DNA of 5,014 nt, from assembly GCA_009724975.1 (NCBI GenBank), contig SRXB01000169.1:1-5014 (forward strand), read 5' to 3'. This DNA is from a bacterium (GTDB lineage Bacteria; Desulfobacterota; Deferrisomatia; Deferrisomatales; BM512). The translations under genes and the position numbers were made by a program. The notes under the pieces are model-generated. The model was not told the DNA's origin and searched no databases. It was given only the letters and a program-made list of their open reading frames with translations. Below are positions 1 to 5,014 of this stretch, one piece after another (position 1 is the stretch's first letter; each line of letters opens with the position of its first letter).

Positions 1-462
1 AAGAGCGGCGTCGAGCGAGGAGTATTCGCTTTTGACCAGGTCGAGGGTGAGCTTTGTGGCGAGAATTTGCGACTTTAGCTCTTCTTTGTATTTCGCGGGA
101 GAGATGTTGTCGCGGGCGAGCTGGTCTAAAAGCTCCATCTCGGAGAGACCCGAAGCGGAGCGCACCACGTTCATCGCGTTTTCCACGTCGGCGTCCGATA
201 CGGTTATCCTTCGCTGGCGAGCTTCCAGTTGTATGAGCGCCTTGTCCACGGCAACCGAAAAAGCCCCCTCGCGGATGGCTTTGGCGTCGCCGACGCCGCG
301 GGCCGAGGCCGCTATTTCATCGACCTCGGAGCTTGTAATTATGGCCTTCTGGTCGACTATCGCCTCTATCTCGTCCACAATCTGCGCCGCAAGCGCCGAG
401 GCCGAGAGTAGAAGCGAGAAGAGGATGACGCCACCTGGCAGCAATCTGTTTTTATGAGCCAT
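1..462 (-). CDS. SurA-like periplasmic chaperone / peptidyl-prolyl isomerase, N-terminal part (3' end beyond window)
   Basis: The reading frame is open from ATG at 462-460 to base 1, giving 154 residues; the rest lies outside the window. Residues 1-25 look like a Sec signal peptide: H3-K4-N5-R6 is the basic start, V12-L19 the hydrophobic core, and A23-L24-A25 a signal peptidase I site before AQIVDEI. The mature start, IVDEIEAIVDQKAIITSSEVDE, split here as IVDEIEAIVDQ (28-38) and KAIITSSEVDE (39-49), matches the opening strand and helix of SurA-family N-terminal chaperone domains. Residues 67-137 follow the helical pattern of that domain, including RRITVSDADVENAM at 84-97 and YKEELKSQILATKL at 125-138. 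The family escorts unfolded outer-membrane proteins across the periplasm. The PPIase (parvulin) domain normally follows this region and cannot be seen, so catalytic activity is unproven. An in-frame TGA at 486-484 makes this ATG the first possible start, although no good Shine-Dalgarno motif precedes it. It lies 51 bases downstream of mfd on the same strand. Another SurA/PpiC paralogue is possible, so I give no symbol. Confidence 0.85.
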   Translation of the reverse strand, partial: MAHKNRLLPGGVILFSLLLSASALAAQIVDEIEAIVDQKAIITSSEVDEIAASARGVGDAKAIREGAFSVAVDKALIQLEARQRRITVSDADVENAMNVVRSASGLSEMELLDQLARDNISPAKYKEELKSQILATKLTLDLVKSEYSSLDAAL

Positions 463-513
463 TTTCGCTTTCTGGAGTTGGAATCAGGAATGTCAAGGAG
501 GCAAGCTATCACA
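463..513 (-). other. Intergenic gap between mfd and the surA-like gene
   Basis: These 51 bases separate the mfd stop from the next ATG. I see no stable hairpin followed by a T run, so no intrinsic terminator, and no convincing promoter. A TTGACA hexamer is present on the minus strand (496-491), but nothing resembling a -10 box follows at 17 bases. The absence of these signals supports co-transcription of the surA-like gene with mfd. Immediately upstream of the surA-like ATG the sequence is CAGAAAGCGAAA, with only weak similarity to a ribosome binding site. Confidence 0.6.
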
Positions 514-3500
514 TCAGCGCAGGGCGCTCAACAAATCGCGGGCTTTTTTAAGAATTTCTTCCGGCGAAAGCTTCGGGCCTATTTTCAGCCGCAGGCGATT
601 GTCCGGCGTGAGCTTGGCGCGGCCCCCGTTTTCGGCGACGAAGGCTATGACCCGCGAAGGCTCTACCTCGGGGTCCTCCCCGAAGGAGAGTATTAAATCC
701 TCGCCTGCGTAGTCCAGCCCCGCGGCTCTCATGGCGATAAGGGAGTGGCGCAGCTTCATGACTTCAAGCATGTATTCCACCGGCTGGGGCAGGGGGCCGA
801 ACCTGTCGATGAATTCGTAGCGGCAGTCGTCGGCCTCCTCGACGGATTCTATTCTGGTCAGCCGCTCGTACAAGACGAGGCGCTGGCGGGGGTCGGGGAT
901 GTAGTTTTCGGGAAAGTGCGCGGGGACTTTGAGCCGTATCTCCGGTTCGGGGGCTTTTTTGACTGGTTCGCCCTTGAGGCGGAGCACCGCCTCCTCAAGA
1001 AGGTCCGCGTAAAGGTCGAACCCTATCGCGGCTATCTGGCCGGACTGGTTTTTCCCCAAAAGCTCGCCCGCCCCGCGTATCTCAAGGTCGTGCATTGCAA
1101 CTTTGAATCCCGCGCCGAGCTCGGTGAACTGCTGTACGGCCTGTATGCGTTTGTGCGCGTCCGCGGTCAGCCCTTGTTCTTCCGAGGGAAGTATGAGGTG
1201 ACAGTAGGCCTGCACGTTGGAGCGCCCCACCCTGCCGCGCAGCTGGTAGAGGTCGGCGAGGCCGAAGAGGTCGGCGCGGTCGATTATGATGGTGTTGGCG
1301 CGGGATATGTCGAGCCCCGATTCGATTATGGCGGTGCAAAGGAGTAGTTGGGTCTGGCCGGAGGCGAACTCTTCCATCACCTGTTGCAGGTGGGCTTCGT
1401 GCATCTGCCCGTGGGCGACCCCGAATTTCAGCCCCGGCAAAAGTTCGGCGAGCTTTTCCGCAATTTCGCCCATCGACTGCACGCGGTTGTGGACGAAATA
1501 GACCTGCCCGCCTCTGCCGAGCTCTCTTTTAATCGCCTCTTTTATAACCTCGTCGTCCCAGCGGGCCACCCTCGTGCGGACGGAGAGCCTGTCGGCGGGA
1601 GGCGTCTCTATTACCGAGAGGTCGCGGATGCCGGTGAAGGACATTTGCAGGGTGCGCGGTATGGGGGTGGCGGAGAGGGCCAGGATGTCGGCGTCGCCCC
1701 TGAATTTTTTCAGCCGCTCCTTTTGGGCCACGCCGAAGCGGTGCTCTTCGTCTACCACGATGAGGCCGAGGTTTTTGAATTTCACATCGGATTGCAAGAG
1801 GCGGTGGGTTCCGACCACTATATCAACCCTCCCGTCGGCCAGTTCCCTGGCGACGCGCTCCTGCTCCTCTTTGGAGACGAAGCGCGACATCATCTCTACC
1901 CGTATCGGGTAGCCCTCGAACCTTTTCTTGAAGTTCTGGCTGTGCTGGGCGGCCAAAACGGTGGTAGGGGCTAGCACCGCCACCTGCCTTCCGGCGTGGA
2001 CGCACTGGAAGGCTGCGCGAATGGCGACTTCGGTCTTGCCGTAGCCGACGTCGCCGCAAATAAGCCTGTCCATGGGGCGCTTGCCGGTCATGTCTCCTAT
2101 GACGTCGTCGATGGCGTTTGACTGGTCGCGGGTCTCTTCATAGGGGAAGGTGGCGGCGAATTCGCGGTAGGCGAGATCGGGAACCTGATAGGGGTCCCTT
2201 TGGGCCAGGGCGCGCCGCGCATAGATGTCGAGAAGCTCGTGGGCCATCTGTTCAATGCCCTCGCGCGCTTTTTTGCAGGCTTTTTCCCAACGCACCCCGC
2301 CGATTTTGTCTAGCGCGACCCCCTCCTCGCCCCCGGGGGCGGTGTAGCGCTGTATAAGGGCCATGCGGGTGACGGGAAGGTAGAGCTTGTCTCCACCAGC
2401 GTATTCGAGATGGAGGTAATCGCCCTCCACCCCCTCCACGGTTATACGCGTCATGCCGCGAAAGCGGCCTATGCCGAAGTCGGCGTGGACTATAAGGTCG
2501 TTTTCCTTCAGATCCCCTAGCGAGGTGCGGGTGAGTCCCCTTCTGGGCGCGGGGCGCTTGCCTTTCATTCCGAAGATTTCGGCCTGGGTTATTAGAGTGA
2601 GTTTTTCGCCCGGGAAGCGAAAGCCACGGGCGAGGCTGCCGATGCAAAGGCTAGTTGTCGCGGCGTTGGCGGCGGAGGGCCAGCTGAAATGGTCCTCGGG
2701 CTCCACCACCACCCCGTATTCACGCAAAAATTCCCTAAGTTTAAGGGCCATCGCGCCGTTTTGCGCCACTATCACCGCGTGGTGGCCCCGCTCCCTTGAG
2801 CGCAAAAGCTCCTCGGCCAGCGGAGTCAACAGGCGTTCCTCGCCCCTGTGCCTTCTCAGCGCCGCGACGAGGTCGAGGTTGTCCCTGGTTTCAAAGGCTA
2901 TCGCACCTGCTCCATCCTCTCCCATCAGGGGTTCCACCTCGATTACGGGGCGGTTTCCCCAAAGTGAGAGCCATTTTTCGGGCGCGACGTAGGATTCCGA
3001 AAGCTCGGGCGAGAGCCTTCCAGCTTTTTGCGCGCGCTGTGCACCGGCCTCGGCTTCGGCGAAAAATTCCCCGACGCGGGCCATGACCTCATCCCGCACG
3101 TCCAGGACTATGGCGGCATCTTCCGGTATGAAATCCCAGAGGGTCGCGGTTTTGGAGTAATAGGAGAGGAAGGGCTCCCGTCCCGGGCCGAGCGGGTCGG
3201 TGGAAAACGGAGCAAGGGCCTCCTGCGCCTCGGAACGGTTCATCCCCAGCTTGTGACAGCGGCGTTTGAGGCCAGCGTAAGCCTCCTCGGCCTCCTCTTC
3301 CCCGGCAATCACCTCGCGGGCGGGCAGGATGACCGCCTCCTCGACCTTGCCAAGCGATCTTTGGGTGGAGGGGTCGTAGGTGCGGATCGATTCCAGGTCG
3401 TCGCCGAAAAATTCAAGGCGCAGGGGTTTGTCGTAGAAGGGGGGGAAGAGATCTATTATCCCGCCCCTGACGCTCATCTCGCCCCTCTCCTCGGCCTGCC

Positions 3501-3999
3501 CCACTCGCATGAAGCCGCAGGCGAGTAGTTTTTCCACCAGCCGGTCGCGGTTCAGCTCTTCTCCGGCGGCTATGGGGATGGAGGCGTCGTCTATGGCCTT
3601 GGGGGTTGGAAGGAGCTGCATTGCCGCTTCCACCGGCGCCACCAGCACGAAGGGGCCGCCGTTTTGGGCGCGAAAGAGCGCCTCTATGCGTTCGGCGGAG
3701 ATTTCGGGGTGAGGGGGAAGACCCTCAAAAGTAAGGGTGTCCCACGGGGGCAGAAAGACCACGGGCGGATCCCATGGCAGCGAGGGGTCCTTGCCCGTTC
3801 CCAGAAAAAACTCAAGCTCCGAGGCGAAGGCCCGACCCTCCGAGATGGAGGAGGTTAGGACCAAAAGGGGCTTGGACAGCTTCTTGGCGACCTTGGCTAT
3901 AAGATAGGCGCGGCTTGAGGAGCGAAGCCCCTCGGCGCGGATTCGCCCCCCTCCCTGGCCGAGGCCTTTTAAGGCGGATACAAGTTTTTCCGAACTCAT
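514..3999 (-). CDS. mfd: Transcription-repair coupling factor (Mfd), 1161 aa
   Basis: Mfd is a cytosolic, ATP-driven DNA translocase that pushes stalled RNA polymerase off damaged template and recruits UvrA for nucleotide excision repair. The frame is intact and close in length to E. coli Mfd (1148 aa). Residues 1 to about 330 form the UvrB-like module, with FLPPWDTLTFEGLPPHPEI at 82-100. R178, R194 and F198 align with E. coli R165, R181 and F185, which contact UvrA. The RNA-polymerase-interacting domain spans about 495-600, with VHADFGIGRFRG at 504-515. The translocase core has Walker A GDVGYGKT (649-656), APTTVLAAQ (677-685), GTHRLLQ (730-736), DEEH (750-753), SATPIPRT (776-783), ESGLDI (893-898) and QLRGRVGR (919-926). 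The TRG segment DLEIRGAGELLG is at 971-982, followed by the C-terminal regulatory domain from about 1018. No key motif is missing. ATG 3999-3997 is the first possible start after nadA's stop, which is in the same frame. GGGAG lies 13 bases upstream. The gene sits 21 bases after nadA and is probably co-transcribed with it. Confidence 0.98.
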   Translation of the reverse strand: MSSEKLVSALKGLGQGGGRIRAEGLRSSSRAYLIAKVAKKLSKPLLVLTSSISEGRAFASELEFFLGTGKDPSLPWDPPVVFLPPWDTLTFEGLPPHPEISAERIEALFRAQNGGPFVLVAPVEAAMQLLPTPKAIDDASIPIAAGEELNRDRLVEKLLACGFMRVGQAEERGEMSVRGGIIDLFPPFYDKPLRLEFFGDDLESIRTYDPSTQRSLGKVEEAVILPAREVIAGEEEAEEAYAGLKRRCHKLGMNRSEAQEALAPFSTDPLGPGREPFLSYYSKTATLWDFIPEDAAIVLDVRDEVMARVGEFFAEAEAGAQRAQKAGRLSPELSESYVAPEKWLSLWGNRPVIEVEPLMGEDGAGAIAFETRDNLDLVAALRRHRGEERLLTPLAEELLRSRERGHHAVIVAQNGAMALKLREFLREYGVVVEPEDHFSWPSAANAATTSLCIGSLARGFRFPGEKLTLITQAEIFGMKGKRPAPRRGLTRTSLGDLKENDLIVHADFGIGRFRGMTRITVEGVEGDYLHLEYAGGDKLYLPVTRMALIQRYTAPGGEEGVALDKIGGVRWEKACKKAREGIEQMAHELLDIYARRALAQRDPYQVPDLAYREFAATFPYEETRDQSNAIDDVIGDMTGKRPMDRLICGDVGYGKTEVAIRAAFQCVHAGRQVAVLAPTTVLAAQHSQNFKKRFEGYPIRVEMMSRFVSKEEQERVARELADGRVDIVVGTHRLLQSDVKFKNLGLIVVDEEHRFGVAQKERLKKFRGDADILALSATPIPRTLQMSFTGIRDLSVIETPPADRLSVRTRVARWDDEVIKEAIKRELGRGGQVYFVHNRVQSMGEIAEKLAELLPGLKFGVAHGQMHEAHLQQVMEEFASGQTQLLLCTAIIESGLDISRANTIIIDRADLFGLADLYQLRGRVGRSNVQAYCHLILPSEEQGLTADAHKRIQAVQQFTELGAGFKVAMHDLEIRGAGELLGKNQSGQIAAIGFDLYADLLEEAVLRLKGEPVKKAPEPEIRLKVPAHFPENYIPDPRQRLVLYERLTRIESVEEADDCRYEFIDRFGPLPQPVEYMLEVMKLRHSLIAMRAAGLDYAGEDLILSFGEDPEVEPSRVIAFVAENGGRAKLTPDNRLRLKIGPKLSPEEILKKARDLLSALR

Positions 4000-4012
4000 T
4001 GATGCTATGAAA

Positions 4013-4017
4013 CTCCC
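4013..4017 (-). promoter_or_regulatory. Candidate Shine-Dalgarno motif for mfd
   Basis: GGGAG on the minus strand lies directly after the nadA stop codon and 13 bases before the mfd ATG, which is longer than the usual 5-9. The 21-base gap (4000-4020) contains no terminator or promoter. Nearby termination of nadA translation may help ribosomes load on mfd, which is inference. Confidence 0.45.
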
Positions 4018-4020
4018 GCG

Positions 4021-4938
4021 TTAATCGCGGCCCGCTTCGATCATCTTGCGAAGGGTTTTTTCAGCTCGTACGCGCACATCCTCCTTGACGAAGACCACGT
4101 TTTCCATCTTCTCAAGGGCTTCCAGCACATCCTCAAGGGTGGTGAGCTTCATGTTGGGGCAAAAGAGCTTTTGCGAGGCGAGGACAAAGAATTTTTTCGG
4201 GCTGTCTTTCTTTAGCTGGTGGAGAATCCCCTCCTCGGTGCCTATTATTACCGTTTCGGCGGTGGAGTTTTTGCACCAACGGATCATGCCGGAGGTTGAA
4301 AAGACCTCGTCGGCAAGGTTAACCACCTCTGGGCGGCATTCGGGGTGAGCCAAAAAGGGTGCGCCCGGGTTTTCAGCCCTGGCTTTTTTAACGTCCTCCA
4401 CGGTAAGCCGCTCGTGAGAGGGGCAAAAGCCGTTCCACCAGATTATCTCCTGCTCGGTGTTTTTCGCCACCCATTGGGCGAGGTTGCGGTCGGGGGCGAG
4501 GAAGACCTTTTTCGCGCCGGTTGATTTTGTGACCTTCACGGCGTTGGCCGAGGTGCAGCAAATGTCGCTCACGGCCTTAACCGCCGCCGAGGAGTTGACG
4601 TAAGTGACTACGGGAACGCCCGGATTTTCTTCCCGCGCCTTCAAAAGCCCTTCGGCGGTTATCATGTCGGCCATGGGGCAGCCCGCGTCCAGCCTCGGGA
4701 GGAGGACGGTTTTTTCGGGGCTTAGAATCGCGGCGCTTTCGGCCATGAAGTGAACGCCGCAAAAGACTATGACCTTGGCGTCGGCGCTGGCGGCGGCTTG
4801 CGAGAGGCCGAGGCTGTCGCCGGTGAAGTCGGCCACGTCCTGTATTTCGCCGCGCTGATAGTTGTGCGCCAGTATCACCGCCTTGCGCTCGGCCGCCAAA
4901 GACCTTATCTCCCGCGCCAATTTCTCTTGGGATTGCAT
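4021..4938 (-). CDS. nadA: Quinolinate synthase NadA, 305 aa
   Basis: NadA is the cytosolic, oxygen-sensitive [4Fe-4S] enzyme that condenses iminosuccinate (made by NadB or an aspartate dehydrogenase) with dihydroxyacetone phosphate to give quinolinate, the pyridine precursor in de novo NAD synthesis. The three internally repeated domains of the family are recognisable, each supplying one cluster cysteine: C87 in DAGCPMAD, C172 in NGFCPSHERL and C260 in KLFCPNMK. These correspond to C81, C168 and C254 of Thermotoga maritima NadA. Active-site residues are also present: H25 and Y27 (AHNYQ), Y113 and N115 (VTYVNSSAAVKA), and H198 and E200 (HPEC). The length of 305 aa fits the short Thermotoga/Pyrococcus-like form and not the longer E. 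coli form (about 347 aa), whose CxxCxxC around the last ligand is absent. The frame extends upstream to a TTG at 5001, but those 21 extra residues lack family similarity and overlap the likely promoter. ATG 4938 has an AAGGAAA motif nine bases upstream. No nadB or nadC gene is in the window. It is the likely first gene of an operon with mfd. Confidence 0.96.
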   Translation of the reverse strand: MQSQEKLAREIRSLAAERKAVILAHNYQRGEIQDVADFTGDSLGLSQAAASADAKVIVFCGVHFMAESAAILSPEKTVLLPRLDAGCPMADMITAEGLLKAREENPGVPVVTYVNSSAAVKAVSDICCTSANAVKVTKSTGAKKVFLAPDRNLAQWVAKNTEQEIIWWNGFCPSHERLTVEDVKKARAENPGAPFLAHPECRPEVVNLADEVFSTSGMIRWCKNSTAETVIIGTEEGILHQLKKDSPKKFFVLASQKLFCPNMKLTTLEDVLEALEKMENVVFVKEDVRVRAEKTLRKMIEAGRD

Positions 4939-4947
4939 GCTTTTTTG

Positions 4948-4954
4948 TTTCCTT
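4948..4954 (-). promoter_or_regulatory. Ribosome binding site deciding the nadA start
   Basis: AAGGAAA on the minus strand sits nine bases before ATG 4938-4936, separated from it by an A-rich spacer. It favours that ATG over the in-frame TTG at 5001, whose only visible upstream purine motif (AAGGG at 5011-5007) falls inside an inverted repeat at the window edge. Confidence 0.55.
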
Positions 4955-4972
4955 GAAGTAAGTGGATAGGAG

Positions 4973-5001
4973 AATTTACAGGGGGGGGAGGAATTAGTCA
5001 A
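4973..5001 (-). promoter_or_regulatory. Candidate sigma70-type promoter of nadA with a C8 spacer tract
   Basis: On the minus strand, TTGACT (5001-4996; five of six matches to TTGACA) is followed after exactly 17 bases by TAAATT (4978-4973; four of six matches to TATAAT). Transcription would begin near 4966, leaving a leader of roughly 28 bases before the nadA ATG, long enough to contain the ribosome binding site. Eight consecutive C residues (4988-4981) occupy almost half of the spacer. The prediction rests on motif similarity and position alone. Confidence 0.5.
4981..4988. repeat. Homopolymeric G8/C8 tract
   Basis: Eight consecutive G on the plus strand (C on the minus strand) lie between the putative -35 and -10 boxes of nadA. 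Tracts of this kind can change length by slipped-strand mispairing, and a change here would alter promoter spacing. Sequencing error in tract length is also possible. Confidence 0.8.
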
Positions 5002-5014
5002 GAATGCCCTTGAC
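4997..5014. promoter_or_regulatory. Inverted repeat overlapping the nadA -35 box (candidate operator)
   Basis: On the minus strand GTCAAG (5014-5009) and CTTGAC (5002-4997) form perfect six-base arms around the six-base centre GGCATT. The proximal arm overlaps the putative -35 hexamer TTGACT, where a bound repressor would block RNA polymerase. No T run follows the repeat, which argues against an intrinsic terminator of an upstream gene. The repeat touches the window edge, so longer arms cannot be excluded. I do not recognise it as the site of a known NAD regulator. Confidence 0.35.

Noticed and set aside
32..457. A plus-strand open frame of 141 residues, rich in serine and alanine.
   Set aside because: The opposite strand encodes a signal peptide plus SurA-type N-terminal domain, so this serine-rich frame is its reverse-strand shadow.
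468..496. TTGACA on the minus strand between mfd and the surA-like gene, as a possible -35 box.
   Set aside because: Seventeen bases downstream the sequence is AGAAAG, which does not resemble a -10 box, so I do not call a promoter.
745..1974. Two long plus-strand open frames (745-1347 and 1348-1974) in the same frame, separated by a single stop, opposite the 3' half of mfd.
   Set aside because: They are antisense shadows of mfd caused by GC-rich codon structure. The translations show no recognisable domain, and the opposite strand encodes the conserved translocase motifs.
3028..3528. A 166-residue plus-strand open frame opposite the UvrB-like part of mfd.
   Set aside because: It lies wholly within a conserved mfd region on the other strand, has no good ribosome binding site, and its translation resembles no family I know.
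4939..5001. A TTG start at 5001 that would lengthen NadA by 21 residues.
   Set aside because: The extension overlaps the likely promoter and the C8 tract, lacks NadA similarity, and ATG 4938 has its own ribosome binding site at the position typical for the family's N terminus.
1..5014. Search for mobile elements, CRISPR arrays, tRNA or rRNA genes, and defence or other accessory systems.
   Set aside because: The window is filled by three intact-looking housekeeping genes with short gaps. I saw no direct repeat array, transposase, structural RNA or sign of insertion.

Overview
This 5,014-base window is a GC-rich (about 60% by eye), densely coding stretch of bacterial chromosome. All three genes lie on the minus strand. 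Read in the direction of transcription (right to left) they are nadA (quinolinate synthase), mfd (transcription-repair coupling factor) and the first 154 codons of a gene for an exported SurA-type chaperone/peptidyl-prolyl isomerase, which runs off the left edge. The remaining open frames on both strands are shadows of these genes.

Layout: bases 4939-5014 are the leader of nadA. They hold a candidate sigma70-type promoter whose 17-base spacer contains a run of eight C, an inverted repeat over its -35 box, and a ribosome binding site. nadA occupies 4021-4938. A 21-base gap with a GGGAG motif leads into mfd (514-3999). A 51-base gap with no recognisable terminator or internal promoter leads into the surA-like gene (1-462). 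The short gaps, shared strand and absence of terminators suggest one transcription unit, nadA-mfd-surA-like. No stretch longer than 76 bases lacks a gene.

The organism is a bacterium. A SurA/PpiC-type exported foldase implies an envelope with a periplasm, so Gram-negative is likely. From memory, mfd followed by SurA/PpiC-type genes is familiar from Geobacter-like (former Deltaproteobacteria) genomes, so that group is a reasonable but weak guess. Isoleucine is unusually often encoded by ATA despite the high GC content, which may help placement.

The three products act in different processes: de novo NAD synthesis, clearing stalled RNA polymerase for nucleotide excision repair, and outer-membrane protein folding. 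I see no new enzyme system here. The coding content is ordinary housekeeping, and the few points worth a second look are in the nadA leader, the gene linkage and the codon use.
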